Below the pieces are notes generated by a model, which saw nothing but the letters and a program-made list of their open reading frames with translations, made no database searches and was not told where the DNA came from. Positions 9,210 to 18,306 of a DNA stretch of 64,000 nt are shown piece after piece (position 1 is the first letter of the stretch; each line of letters opens with the position of its first letter). The DNA comes from Parasulfuritortus sp037439465 (GTDB taxonomy: Bacteria; Pseudomonadota; Gammaproteobacteria; Burkholderiales; Thiobacillaceae): NCBI GenBank assembly GCA_037439465.1, contig JBBIVX010000017.1, forward strand, positions 1-64,000, given 5' to 3'. The position numbers were made by a program, and so were the translations under genes.

Positions 9210-9494
9210 TCATATACCGCTGAATCTGAAACCATCCAGCGAAAGCTGTACGCCATCTTCGTTGAAATGACGGCGTTTCCAGTTCAGATCGGAAAGAAAA
9301 ATCAGTTCCTCGAACACATCGGCCGGCAATCCACTGCGACTGTCTCGATCATCGACAATCAGCGAGTTCAGATACTGGTCGGCCTCGTCCGGGTTTTTCC
9401 AGACAGAAACCACCGTTTGTATGATATGCGGGAAGCGCTGTTCGACCACGGTGCGCGGATCAAGGGTCGCTTCCGTCTTGGGAGAGTAGGTCAT
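9210..9494 (-). CDS. conserved small protein of unknown function (94 aa)
   Basis: A 94-residue acidic, soluble-looking protein starting MTYSPKTEATLDPRTVVEQ. It has no signal peptide, membrane segment or recognised motif. The start at 9494 is supported by CCAGGAC about ten bases upstream. It converges with mnmE (33-base gap) and diverges from the ABC exporter. Its codon usage and mixed polar composition look like a real gene rather than a GC-shadow frame; by contrast, the upstream in-frame extension to 9953 lies antisense to the exporter and reads as low-quality sequence. I do not recognise the family. Confidence 0.72.
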   Translation of the reverse strand: MTYSPKTEATLDPRTVVEQRFPHIIQTVVSVWKNPDEADQYLNSLIVDDRDSRSGLPADVFEELIFLSDLNWKRRHFNEDGVQLSLDGFRFSGI

Positions 9495-9639
9495 GAGGGA
9501 TTGTCCTGGGGTCGGTGGAGGCTGGGCATGGTCCTTACATAGCACAGTTTGAGTGGGAACTAAACGTGTATGGCTTTGTTGTGAACATGAATGGGCCGTT
9601 GCAGTGGCTAATCGGCCTAGGGCGCGTGGGCCGGACGTG

Positions 9640-11412
9640 ATGTTTACCCTGAATTGGCGTGGCCTATTAAAAGATGTCATGCGGCATCGGGGCAAGTTGC
9701 TGGCGGCCAATTTAATGGCCGTACTGGCGGTGTTGGCGGCGGTGCCGGTGCCGCTGGTGCTGCCGGTGCTGGTGGATGAGGTCTTGCTTAACAAGCCAGG
9801 GCCTTTCATCGCGGCGGTGGCGCCGCATTTTCCCGTTTCCTGGCGCGGCCCCGTGCTGTTCATAGGCGCGGCCCTCTTCTTGACGGTCCTGCTCAGGCTG
9901 GTGGCGATCCTGCTTAATGTGTGGCAGGGCAGGGCCTTTGCCTTGGTCTCCAAAGAGGTGATTTACCACATCCGGCAGCGCATGCTGGCGCGTTTGTCAG
10001 GGATCGCCTTGTCGCAGTATGAAACACTGGGTTCGGGCAGGGTGACCTCTCATTTCGTTACAGACGTTAATGCACTCGATGGCTTTCTCGGCGCTTCGAT
10101 CTCCGGTTTTCTGGTAGCGGTGCTCACGCTGATCGGTGTGGCGGTGGTGTTGTTTTGGATGCATTGGCAACTGGCGTTGTTCATCCTGTTTTTGAACCCA
10201 GTGGTCATTCTTTTCTCCACGCGGCTGGGCAAACGAGTGAAGGAGTTGAAAAAACGCGAAAACGCGGCTTTCGAGCTTTTCCAGGAATGCCTGGCAGAGA
10301 CCCTCGACGCACTCGCGCAAATTCGCGCCATGAATCGGGAAAAGCATTATCTGGCGCGGGTGGCCAACAGGGCAGGCGACATCCGCCGTCATGCCGCGGC
10401 TTACGCCTGGAAGTCGGATGCGCTGAGCCGCGTATCATTCTTTATCTTTCTGGCGGGATTCGACGTTTTTCGGGCGTCCGCCATGTTGATGGTGGTTTAC
10501 TCCGACCTCAGTATCGGCGAAATGCTGGCGGTGTTCGGCTATCTCTGGGCCATGATGTCGCCGGTGCAGGAGATCATCAACATCCAATACGCCTGGTTTG
10601 CCGCCAATGCCGCCATGGCGCGGCTGAATGGCCTGCTGGGGATGGAGAGCGTGCCCGCCAGCGAGTGTCGGAGCAACCCCTTCGTCAAGCGCGACACGGT
10701 AACGGTGGAGTTACTTGACGTCAGCTTCTCCTACGGCGAAGGCGAGACCGTTCTCGATCATGTCAGTTTGAGCCTGGGCGCTGGCGAGAAGGTGGCTCTA
10801 GTCGGGGCCTCGGGCGGTGGAAAATCGACGCTGGTACAGGCCTTGCTGGGGTTATACCCAGTCAGTGCCGGCATCATTCGTTATGGTGGTGTGGATGTCC
10901 GCGATATTGGCTGGGAAACGGTGCGCGACCACGTCGGCGTGGTGCTGCAACACCCGGTGTTGTTCAATGCCAGTGTCCGTGACAATTTGTCCATGGGGCG
11001 GGTATATGACGACGAGGCACTCTGGCGCGCCCTGGAAATAGCCCAGCTTAAGACGGTGGTGGCGGAAATGCCGCAGGGCCTGAACACCGTGGTCGGACGA
11101 CAGGGCGTGCGTCTGTCCGGGGGCCAGCGGCAGCGTCTGGCCATTGCCCGCATGGTCCTCACTGAGCCCAAGGTCGTCATCCTGGACGAGGCGACCTCCG
11201 CCCTTGACAGCGCCACCGAGCATGCCTTGCACCAGGCGTTGGCCGCTTTTTTGCGCGGCCGCACCACACTGATCATTGCGCATCGCCTATCGGCCGTGAA
11301 ACAGGCGGACCGCATCCTGGTTTTCGAGAATGGCAGGCTAATGGAGGAGGGTGACCACGGCAGCTTGATGGAGCGCGGTGGGCTATATCACAGACTCTAT
11401 GCCCAGGCTTGA
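9640..11412 (+). CDS. ABC exporter, membrane-ATPase half-transporter fusion (MsbA/lipid or peptide-exporter-like)
   Basis: Type IV ABC exporter, presumably a homodimer in the inner membrane. With the start at 9640 (MFTLNWRGLLKDVM) it has 590 residues: about six transmembrane helices in the first 320, then the nucleotide-binding domain. Walker A GASGGGKS is at 389-396, the signature LSGGQRQRLAIAR starts at 492, and ILDEATSALD is the Walker B/D-loop region. The H-loop AHRLSA follows. The substrate cannot be read from sequence; MsbA-type lipids, peptides or drugs are possible. No peptidase C39 domain or adaptor gene is nearby. A parS site begins 3 bases after the stop. Confidence 0.9.
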   Translation: MFTLNWRGLLKDVMRHRGKLLAANLMAVLAVLAAVPVPLVLPVLVDEVLLNKPGPFIAAVAPHFPVSWRGPVLFIGAALFLTVLLRLVAILLNVWQGRAFALVSKEVIYHIRQRMLARLSGIALSQYETLGSGRVTSHFVTDVNALDGFLGASISGFLVAVLTLIGVAVVLFWMHWQLALFILFLNPVVILFSTRLGKRVKELKKRENAAFELFQECLAETLDALAQIRAMNREKHYLARVANRAGDIRRHAAAYAWKSDALSRVSFFIFLAGFDVFRASAMLMVVYSDLSIGEMLAVFGYLWAMMSPVQEIINIQYAWFAANAAMARLNGLLGMESVPASECRSNPFVKRDTVTVELLDVSFSYGEGETVLDHVSLSLGAGEKVALVGASGGGKSTLVQALLGLYPVSAGIIRYGGVDVRDIGWETVRDHVGVVLQHPVLFNASVRDNLSMGRVYDDEALWRALEIAQLKTVVAEMPQGLNTVVGRQGVRLSGGQRQRLAIARMVLTEPKVVILDEATSALDSATEHALHQALAAFLRGRTTLIIAHRLSAVKQADRILVFENGRLMEEGDHGSLMERGGLYHRLYAQA

Positions 11413-11415
11413 GAT

Positions 11416-11431
11416 TGTTTCACGTGAAACA
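11416..11431. other. parS centromere site (perfect 16-bp match)
   Basis: TGTTTCACGTGAAACA is identical to the widely conserved ParB-binding consensus. It lies between the ABC exporter and mnmG, about 2.6 kb upstream of parA and 7.3 kb from the probable oriC. Together with 2741-2756 it places ParB-loading sites on both sides of the origin. Confidence 0.96.
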
Positions 11432-11487
11432 GTGAGCGGAAGTGCGTAAAATGCCCCCCACCGATGCCGACATCTAAACATAACTTA

Positions 11488-13431
11488 ATGATTTTTCCAG
11501 ACAAATTCGACGTTGTTGTGGTTGGGGGCGGGCATGCTGGCACGGAGGCGGCGCTCGCGTGCGCCCGCTTGGGTGTGCGCACACTGCTCTTGACCCATAA
11601 CATCGAAACACTGGGGCAGATGTCCTGCAATCCCTCGGTGGGTGGAATAGGCAAGGGCCATCTGGTGCGTGAGGTCGATGCCCTGGATGGGGCGATGGCG
11701 ATCGCCACGGACGCGGCCGGCATACAGTTCCGCACCCTCAACTCCTCCAAGGGGCCGGCGGTACGCGCCACCCGTGCGCAGGCCGACCGCCTGCTCTATA
11801 AACAGGCGATCCGGTGGCGCCTGGAAAATGAGCCCGGCCTCACCCTCTTTCAACAGGTCGTGGATGACTTGGTGCTGGAGGGAGAGCATGTGACTGGCGT
11901 GAAAACACAGTTGGGCGTGATCTTCCAGTGCCGGGCCGTGGTACTGACGGCCGGCACCTTTTTGGCGGGGCTTATCCATGTCGGTCTGGAGCATTTTCCT
12001 GCGGGCCGCATGGGCGACCCCCCAGCTTTGTCGCTGGCGGCGCGTCTGCGCGAGCTGCAATTGCCGGCAGGCCGGCTGAAGACCGGTACGCCACCACGCA
12101 TCGACGGTCGCAGCATCGATTTTTCGGTGCTGCGTGAGCAGCCCGGCGACGACCCGGAGCCGGTGTTCTCGTTTCTGGGAAAACGCGCCATGCACCCAGT
12201 CCAACTGCCCTGCTGGATCACTGAAACCAATGCGCGCACCCATGAAATCATCCGTGGCGGTCTTGATCGTTCGCCCCTCTTTACTGGCGTCATCGAGGGA
12301 GTGGGGCCGCGTTATTGTCCGTCCATCGAGGATAAGATTCATCGCTTCGCAGACAAGGCCTCGCACCAGATTTTTCTGGAGCCCGAGGGCCTGAGCACCC
12401 ACGAGTACTACCCCAATGGCATCTCCACCAGCCTGCCGTTTGACGTCCAATTGGAACTGACACGCTCCATCCGCGGCCTGGAACGCGCCCATCTGCTGCG
12501 GCCGGGTTATGCCATCGAATACGACTATTTCGACCCGCGCGGGTTGTGGCCTACCCTTGAGACCAAGGCCATTTCCGGCCTGTTTTTCGCTGGCCAGATT
12601 AACGGTACCACGGGCTACGAGGAGGCCGCCGCCCAGGGCCTGCTGGCCGGCCTCAATGCGGGTTTACAGGTCCAGGGAAAGGCGGCGTGGTGGCCGCGCC
12701 GGGATGAGGCCTATCTGGGTGTCATGGTGGACGATCTGATAACCCGTGGCGTCTCCGAGCCCTACCGTATGTTTACCAGCCGGGCGGAGTACCGTCTGTC
12801 GCTGCGCGAGGACAACGCCGACCTGCGCCTCACAGAAGCCGGCCGCCGCCTGGGCCTGGTGGGCGACGTCCGCTGGCGGCGCTTCGAGGAAAAACGCGAG
12901 GCCATTGCCCGCGAAACGGAGCGGCTGCGGTCGACCTGGGTGGATTTTCGGCGCTTGGCGCCCGCGGCGTCAGCCAAGTTTGACGGCAAGTTGAGTGCAA
13001 TCGAGGACGCCGGTGAAATCACGACCGGGCCGCACACCGGCGGCCGCAGTCAATACAGCCTGTTCGACCTGCTGCGCCGGCCGGAGATGGGCTACCAGGA
13101 CCTGATTGCCCTGGCCCCGGACGCGGCTGCCGTGGAAGATGCCGAAGTGCGGCAGCAATTGGAGATAGAGGCCAAATACTCGGGTTATGTCGCCCGCCAG
13201 CAAGAGGAAATCGCCCGCCAGCGTCATTATGAAGACATGCCCCTGCCGGCAGACCTTGATTACCAGGGGCTCAAAGCCTTGTCCATCGAGGTGCGGCAGA
13301 AGCTCGCCGAGGCGCGGCCAGCCACACTGGGGCAAGCGGCCCGCCTTCCGGGCATAACGCCAGCCGCCATCTCGGTGCTGTTGGTTTATCTCAAGCGTGA
13401 TGTACAGTCCAAGGCGGAGAAATGGGCGTGA
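11488..13431 (+). CDS. mnmG: tRNA uridine-5-carboxymethylaminomethyl modification enzyme MnmG
   Basis: FAD-dependent partner of MnmE in U34 modification (also called GidA). The start at 11488 gives MIFPDKFDVVVVGGGHAGTEAA, matching homologues such as MFYPDPFDVIIIGGG; an ATG at 11464 would add eight residues. Neither start has a good Shine-Dalgarno. The 647 residues show the dinucleotide-binding GGGHAG at 13-18, SCNPSVGGIGKGHLVREVDALDG, and the helical GidA C-terminal domain. It opens the mnmG-rsmG-parA-parB run and overlaps rsmG by 10 bases. Confidence 0.97.
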   Translation: MIFPDKFDVVVVGGGHAGTEAALACARLGVRTLLLTHNIETLGQMSCNPSVGGIGKGHLVREVDALDGAMAIATDAAGIQFRTLNSSKGPAVRATRAQADRLLYKQAIRWRLENEPGLTLFQQVVDDLVLEGEHVTGVKTQLGVIFQCRAVVLTAGTFLAGLIHVGLEHFPAGRMGDPPALSLAARLRELQLPAGRLKTGTPPRIDGRSIDFSVLREQPGDDPEPVFSFLGKRAMHPVQLPCWITETNARTHEIIRGGLDRSPLFTGVIEGVGPRYCPSIEDKIHRFADKASHQIFLEPEGLSTHEYYPNGISTSLPFDVQLELTRSIRGLERAHLLRPGYAIEYDYFDPRGLWPTLETKAISGLFFAGQINGTTGYEEAAAQGLLAGLNAGLQVQGKAAWWPRRDEAYLGVMVDDLITRGVSEPYRMFTSRAEYRLSLREDNADLRLTEAGRRLGLVGDVRWRRFEEKREAIARETERLRSTWVDFRRLAPAASAKFDGKLSAIEDAGEITTGPHTGGRSQYSLFDLLRRPEMGYQDLIALAPDAAAVEDAEVRQQLEIEAKYSGYVARQQEEIARQRHYEDMPLPADLDYQGLKALSIEVRQKLAEARPATLGQAARLPGITPAAISVLLVYLKRDVQSKAEKWA

Positions 13432-14048
13432 AACTGCAGTCCTCCCTGGCAGCGGCCTTGGTGGAGATGCAGTCTCCTTTGTCACTGTCCCGGCAGCAAC
13501 GCTTGCTGGTCTACCTCGCGTTGCTGCAGAAATGGAACAAGACCTACAACCTCACGGCCATCCATGAACCGGAGCGCATGTTGACCCATCACCTGCTGGA
13601 CAGTCTGGCGGTGCTGCCGCACGTTACCGTCGACCGCATGTTGGATGTGGGCAGCGGTGCCGGGCTGCCAGGCATCCCGCTGGCCATCGCCCGCGATAAC
13701 CTGCATGTCACCCTGATCGACGCCAGTCACAAAAAAGTGGCCTTTGCCCAGCAGGCGATCATCGAACTCAAGCTCAGGAATGTCGTGGCGGTGCATGGAC
13801 GGGTCGAGGATTGGCGTCCGACAGAACCCTTTCCGTGCATCATTTCACGCGCCTTCAGCGATCTGGCGGAATTCGTGCGGGTCACGGCCGGGCTGCTGGC
13901 GCCCGGTGGCCGCTGGTTGGCGATGAAGGGGCTTTATCCGCATGAGGAATTGGGCCAGATCAAGGGGGCGCATCTCGTGGAAAATATGAAACTACACATC
14001 CCCGGCCTGGATGCAGAAAGGCACTTGATCGTGCTGGAGAAGGCATGA
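13422..14048 (+). CDS. rsmG: 16S rRNA (guanine527-N7)-methyltransferase RsmG
   Basis: SAM-dependent methyltransferase that modifies G527 of 16S rRNA (also called GidB). The 208 residues include the conserved WNKTYNLTAI segment, then LDVGSGAGLPGIPLAI as the SAM-binding motif, and IISRAFSDL. It overlaps mnmG by 10 bases and parA by 4 bases (ATGA), indicating translational coupling. Confidence 0.97.
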   Translation: MGVKLQSSLAAALVEMQSPLSLSRQQRLLVYLALLQKWNKTYNLTAIHEPERMLTHHLLDSLAVLPHVTVDRMLDVGSGAGLPGIPLAIARDNLHVTLIDASHKKVAFAQQAIIELKLRNVVAVHGRVEDWRPTEPFPCIISRAFSDLAEFVRVTAGLLAPGGRWLAMKGLYPHEELGQIKGAHLVENMKLHIPGLDAERHLIVLEKA

Positions 14049-14839
14049 GCAGCGCAGCGGCCCATATATTGGCCATCACCAACCAGAAGGGGGGGGTCGG
14101 CAAGACCACCACGGCGGTCAATCTGGCGGCGTCCCTCGCCAGTTTGGGGCAACGCGTGTTGTTGGTGGACCTCGACCCTCAAGGTAACGCCACCATGGGC
14201 AGCGGTGTGGACAAGCGGGATTGCGAACCGACGGTCTATCAGGTGCTATTGCGCCAGGCGGACTGTCGCACTGCCTGCCGGCAGGCCGGTACGGCCGGCT
14301 ATGACCTGCTCCCTGCCAACCGTAACCTGGCCGGCGCTGAAGTGGAGCTGGTGGATGTCGCCGAGCGCGAATTCAGGCTGCGCGCGGCGCTTGCCGGTTT
14401 GAGTGATGGCTACGACTACATACTGATCGATTGCCCGCCCGCCCTCAATCTGCTGACAGTGAACGCACTGGCGGCGGCCAACGCGGTGCTTATCCCGATG
14501 CAGTGTGAATACTATGCCCTCGAGGGGGTGTCTGACCTGGTCAATACTGTGCGTAAGGTCAAGACCGGCCTCAATCGCGCCATTGAGATCGAAGGGCTGC
14601 TGCGCTCGATGTTCGATCCGCGCAATACCTTGGCTCAGCAGGTTTCGGAGCAACTCAAGCGGCATTTCGGCGACAAGGTCTACGACACGGTGATTCCCCG
14701 TAATGTCCGCCTGGCCGAGGCCCCCAGCTATGGCCTGCCGGCCTTGGCCTATGACCGCCATTCCAAGGGTGCGCAGGCCTATCTGCAATTGGCGGCCGAA
14801 ATCATCGAACGCCGCATGCCGAAGGAGGCGAAATGGTAA
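14045..14839 (+). CDS. parA: chromosome partitioning ATPase ParA (Soj)
   Basis: Deviant Walker ATPase that binds DNA non-specifically and drives origin segregation with ParB. The 264 residues have the KGGVGKTTT P-loop with the signature lysine at 15-23, VDLDPQGNATMGSG, and LIDCPPALNLLTVNAL. It overlaps rsmG by 4 bases and parB by 7, the classical mnmG-rsmG-parA-parB order close to oriC. Confidence 0.96.
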   Translation: MSSAAAHILAITNQKGGVGKTTTAVNLAASLASLGQRVLLVDLDPQGNATMGSGVDKRDCEPTVYQVLLRQADCRTACRQAGTAGYDLLPANRNLAGAEVELVDVAEREFRLRAALAGLSDGYDYILIDCPPALNLLTVNALAAANAVLIPMQCEYYALEGVSDLVNTVRKVKTGLNRAIEIEGLLRSMFDPRNTLAQQVSEQLKRHFGDKVYDTVIPRNVRLAEAPSYGLPALAYDRHSKGAQAYLQLAAEIIERRMPKEAKW

Positions 14840-15669
14840 GACAAAAAGGACTGGGGCGCGGGCTCGATGCCCTGCTTTCGGAAGGCGAAACCCAATCAGG
14901 CGAGCGTTTGCTGACCTTGCCGGTGGAGAGCCTGGCGCCAGGAAAATACCAGCCCCGCACCCATATGGACGCGGACGCCCTGCAGCAACTGGCCGAGTCC
15001 ATCAAGGCGCAGGGATTGATGCAGCCTATCCTGGCGCGCTCGGCGGCGGGCGGCCAATATGAGATCATTGCTGGCGAGCGTCGCTGGCGTGCCAGCCAGC
15101 TCGCTGGACTCAAGGAAGTGCCGGTACTGGTGCGCGACGTCAGCGACGACGCGGCGCTGAAGATGGCGCTGATCGAAAACATCCAGCGGGAAAATCTGAA
15201 TCCACTGGAAGAGGCGCAGGGCTTGCAGCGCCTGATACAGGAATTCGATATGACCCATCAGGGCGTGGCAGAGTCGGTGGGGCGGTCGCGTACCAGCGTG
15301 ACCAACATATTGCGGTTGCTCAATCTGGCAAAACCTGTGCAGGCGATACTGATGCAGGGACAGATCGATATGGGCCATGGCCGCGCCCTGCTCGCCCTGC
15401 CGCAAGCCAAGCAAGTGGAAGCGGCGGATGCGGTCGTCAAGCATGGTTACTCGGTGCGGGAAACAGAGCGCCTGGTCGCTCGCCTTCTCAGGCCCAGGGC
15501 GGCCCATAAGGCAAATAAAGACCGTGATGTGGCCAGTCTGGAAGAGGCCCTGGCGGAAAAACTGGCCACACGGGTAGCGATACGCGCCAACAGCAAGGGG
15601 TCGGGGAAGCTGATCGTGACGTTTGACAGCCTGGAGCAGCTTGACGGAATACTGGATCGCATACGCTGA
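14833..15669 (+). CDS. parB: chromosome partitioning CTPase/DNA-binding protein ParB (Spo0J)
   Basis: Binds parS and spreads as a CTP-dependent clamp. The 278 residues begin with MVRQKGLGRGLDALL, the ParA-stimulating N-terminus. The ParB/Srx CTP-binding segment includes QPILARSA and AGERRWRAS. A helix-turn-helix follows (THQGVAESVGRSRTSVTNILRLL), then a C-terminal dimerisation domain. Two parS sites are present in the window. Confidence 0.97.
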   Translation: MVRQKGLGRGLDALLSEGETQSGERLLTLPVESLAPGKYQPRTHMDADALQQLAESIKAQGLMQPILARSAAGGQYEIIAGERRWRASQLAGLKEVPVLVRDVSDDAALKMALIENIQRENLNPLEEAQGLQRLIQEFDMTHQGVAESVGRSRTSVTNILRLLNLAKPVQAILMQGQIDMGHGRALLALPQAKQVEAADAVVKHGYSVRETERLVARLLRPRAAHKANKDRDVASLEEALAEKLATRVAIRANSKGSGKLIVTFDSLEQLDGILDRIR

Positions 15670-15709
15670 GCCGCAAACGCCGGGTCGCGGACGCATCAGC
15701 CAGCATCGA

Positions 15710-15739
15710 TTGCATTGGCGGGGCTAATTTGTATATCAT
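15710..15739 (+). promoter_or_regulatory. possible promoter of the ATP synthase operon
   Basis: TTGCAT at 15710-15715 and TATCAT at 15734-15739, 18 bases apart, resemble sigma70 hexamers in the AT-rich stretch before atpI. The atpI start follows only 9 bases later, so transcripts would begin at or near the start codon. This makes the assignment tentative. Confidence 0.35.
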
Positions 15740-15748
15740 TGTCTTATT

Positions 15749-16117
15749 ATGGCTGCTTCATCTTATCGCGCCATATATCGGCCGCTGGGCGCGGTCGGCG
15801 CAGCCGGCTTGCTTGGCATGACGCTGGGTGGGGCCGCCGTCATGCTGGCCGTGCTTTATGGCGGCGGGGTGGCAATCGTGAACGCAGCGCTGCTGTTATG
15901 GCGTTGGCAACGCGGTGCAAGTGATTACCACGTCGATATCGGTAAACACTTGCGTGCATTCCGCCGTTCCAGCCTGGAGCGTTTTTTTGTAGTCAGCGCG
16001 TTGCTGGCGTTGGGATTCGTCCCCATTGGTCTCCACCCCGCCGCGCTGCTGACCGGATTTCTGATTGGGCAGCTTACCTGGATGCTGGCAAGCCTGACCC
16101 TGAGCGAGAGTAATTGA
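15749..16117 (+). CDS. atpI: ATP synthase subunit I (AtpI)
   Basis: Small membrane protein at the head of the atp operon, linked in other bacteria to c-ring assembly and dispensable for activity. The 122 residues carry four hydrophobic segments (about 14-32, 37-50, 77-96 and 99-116) with the basic loop RRSSLERFF between pairs. Assignment rests on length, hydrophobicity and position immediately before atpB; the sequence of this family is poorly conserved. Confidence 0.85.
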   Translation: MAASSYRAIYRPLGAVGAAGLLGMTLGGAAVMLAVLYGGGVAIVNAALLLWRWQRGASDYHVDIGKHLRAFRRSSLERFFVVSALLALGFVPIGLHPAALLTGFLIGQLTWMLASLTLSESN

Positions 16118-16119
16118 TC

Positions 16120-16962
16120 ATGTCCGCGGAAGCGCACACCTCAGGTGAATATATACGACATCACCTGCAAAACCTCACCTACGGGCAGCATTCGGATGGC
16201 GGTTGGGGGATTGCCCATAGCGCCGCCGAGGCCAAGGCCATGGGTTTTTGGGCGGTCAACCTGGACACGCTGGGTATCTCCCTGATCCTTGGCCTTGTTT
16301 TTCTGTTCTTGTTCCATAAGGCGGCCAAGCAAGCCTCCTCTGGACTGCCGAATGGGTTGCTGAATTTCGTTGAATGGGTGGTGGAATTCGTCGATGGCAG
16401 CGTCAAGGGCTCTTTCACGGCCAGGAACAACATGGTCGCGCCTCTGGCTCTGACGATATTTTTCTGGATATTCTTGATGAATCTGATGGACCTCTTGCCC
16501 ATAGACTGGGTGCCGGGTCTCGCCAAAGTCCTGGGCGTGCCTTTCCTCAAGGCGGTGCCTACCACTGATCCCAATGCCACCTTCGGTATGGCCATAGCCG
16601 TCTTCCTGTTGGTGCTTTACTACAGCTTCAAGATGAAGGGCGCTGGCGGTTTCGTCGGCGAACTCACGCTGCAGCCCTTCGGCAAATGGGGCCTGCCGGC
16701 GAACTTTCTGCTGGAAGGGGTCAACTTGATCGCCAAGCCGGTCTCCCTGGCGCTGCGTCTATTCGGCAATATGTATGCAGGCGAGATGATCTTCATCCTC
16801 ATCGCCCTGATGTTTTCCAGTGGTGCCATCCTGGCGCTCACCGGCGGCATATTGCAATGGGCGTGGGCGGTGTTCCACATCCTGATCATCACTTTGCAAG
16901 CCTTTATTTTTATGACGCTGACCATCGTTTATCTCGACATGGCGCATCAGGAACACCACTGA
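16120..16962 (+). CDS. atpB: ATP synthase Fo subunit a
   Basis: Membrane stator subunit with the proton half-channels. The ATG at 16120 gives MSAEAHTSGEYIRHHLQNLTYG; a TTG two codons upstream is less likely. The 280 residues contain several membrane helices, including NLIAKPVSLALRLFGNMYAGE, where the essential Arg and the conserved Asn/Glu residues lie. It is 2 bases downstream of atpI and 38 upstream of atpE. Confidence 0.97.
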   Translation: MSAEAHTSGEYIRHHLQNLTYGQHSDGGWGIAHSAAEAKAMGFWAVNLDTLGISLILGLVFLFLFHKAAKQASSGLPNGLLNFVEWVVEFVDGSVKGSFTARNNMVAPLALTIFFWIFLMNLMDLLPIDWVPGLAKVLGVPFLKAVPTTDPNATFGMAIAVFLLVLYYSFKMKGAGGFVGELTLQPFGKWGLPANFLLEGVNLIAKPVSLALRLFGNMYAGEMIFILIALMFSSGAILALTGGILQWAWAVFHILIITLQAFIFMTLTIVYLDMAHQEHH

Positions 16963-17000
16963 CAGATTTTGTTTATTGATTCGTTGATAGGAGAACTTAG

Positions 17001-17240
17001 ATGGAAATGTCCCAAGCCTTGTTGTACATCGCCGGCGCCATCATGATGGGCCTGGGCGCCCTGGGTGCCTCGGTCGGTATCGGTATACTCGGCGGCCGCT
17101 TCCTGGAAGGCGCCGCCCGTCAGCCCGAATTGATCCCCATGCTGCGTACCCAGTTCTTCATCGTCATGGGTCTGGTCGATGCCGTGCCGATGATCGCTGT
17201 CGGTCTCGCCATGTATATCCTCTTCGCGGTAGCGGCGTAA
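17001..17240 (+). CDS. atpE: ATP synthase Fo subunit c
   Basis: Rotor-ring proteolipid, 79 residues in a two-helix hairpin. The loop RQPEL is conserved. The proton-binding carboxylate is Asp60 in FFIVMGLVDAVPMIAVG, equivalent to E. coli Asp61. No sodium-type Gln/Glu pattern is seen, so H+ coupling is likely. A good GGAG Shine-Dalgarno precedes the start. Confidence 0.98.
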   Translation: MEMSQALLYIAGAIMMGLGALGASVGIGILGGRFLEGAARQPELIPMLRTQFFIVMGLVDAVPMIAVGLAMYILFAVAA

Positions 17241-17276
17241 GAAACTGTAAACATATAACCGGTAAGAGGTTGGGGC

Positions 17277-17747
17277 ATGAACATCAATCTGACCCTGATT
17301 GGGCAGTCCATCACCTTCGCCATCTTCGTGTGGTTCTGCATGAAGTATGTGTGGCCGCCCATCATTGCCGCTCTCGAGGCCCGCAAGCGTCAGATTGCCG
17401 ACGGTCTGGCTGCCGCCGACCGCGGCAAACATGAACTGGAGCTGGCGGCCCGGCGTTCCACCGAAGCGATCCATGAGGCCAAGCTGAAGGCCAGCGAGAT
17501 CATAGCCCAGGCGGAGAAGCGTGCTGCCCAGATCGTTGATGAGGCCAAAGAGGCCGCCAAGGGCGAAGGCGAGCGTTTGTTGGCAGCGGCGCGGGCCGAG
17601 ATGGAGCAGGAGGTGTTTCGCGCCCGCGAACAGTTGCGCGGTCAGGTCGCCGGGTTGGTGGTTGCCGGCGCCGAGAAGGTGCTGCGGCGCGAGATCGATG
17701 CCAAGGCGCATGCTGACCTGCTCGATGCGATAAAAAACGAACTCTGA
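17277..17747 (+). CDS. atpF: ATP synthase Fo subunit b
   Basis: Peripheral-stalk subunit, 156 residues. One N-terminal membrane helix (about 5-25) begins MNINLTLIGQSITFAIFVWF. A long charged, alanine-rich coiled coil follows, which dimerises and contacts the delta subunit. It is 2 bases upstream of atpH. Confidence 0.97.
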   Translation: MNINLTLIGQSITFAIFVWFCMKYVWPPIIAALEARKRQIADGLAAADRGKHELELAARRSTEAIHEAKLKASEIIAQAEKRAAQIVDEAKEAAKGEGERLLAAARAEMEQEVFRAREQLRGQVAGLVVAGAEKVLRREIDAKAHADLLDAIKNEL

Positions 17748-17749
17748 CC

Positions 17750-18286
17750 ATGGCCGAGATCACCACCGTAGCCCGACCCTATGCCGAAGCGTTGGCCCGC
17801 ATGGCGGGGGAAAGCGGCACCTGGTCGGCCTGGTCCGCCATGCTGGACGCGGCCACCAAGGTGGCCGGCGAGGCGCAAGTGGCAGCGCTGACCCACAACC
17901 CCAGCCTATCCGCCAGTGAGGTCGCCGAGGTCATCATTGCCGTCTGTGGTGACCGGCTCAACAATGAAGGCGCCAACTTAGTGCGCGTCCTGGCCGAGAA
18001 CAAGCGCTTCGCCAGCCTGCCCGAGATCGCCCGTCTGTTCGAGGAGATCAAGGCTGAACAGGAAGGCGTGCTGGAGTCGCGGATTACCACGGCTTTTGCC
18101 TTGTCCGAGGCGCAGATGTCCGCCCTGGTGGATAAATTGCAGAATCGTTTCGGTTGCCGCATCAATGTCACCCAAGCCGTAGACCCGGAACTCATCGGCG
18201 GGGTGATCATCCAGGTTGGCGATGAAGTCATGGATGCCTCGGTGCGCGGCAGGCTCGCCGGCATGGCCGCTACCCTGAAAGCTTGA
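17750..18286 (+). CDS. atpH: ATP synthase F1 subunit delta
   Basis: Connects the b dimer to the top of the alpha3beta3 head. The 178 residues start with ITTVARPYAEALARMA, the typical N-terminal domain, and end with VDPELIGGVIIQVGDEVMDASVRGRL, the conserved C-terminal signature. It sits between atpF and atpA as in most bacteria. Confidence 0.97.
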   Translation: MAEITTVARPYAEALARMAGESGTWSAWSAMLDAATKVAGEAQVAALTHNPSLSASEVAEVIIAVCGDRLNNEGANLVRVLAENKRFASLPEIARLFEEIKAEQEGVLESRITTAFALSEAQMSALVDKLQNRFGCRINVTQAVDPELIGGVIIQVGDEVMDASVRGRLAGMAATLKA

Positions 18287-18306
18287 TTAAGGAATCTGGA
18301 GTCATT

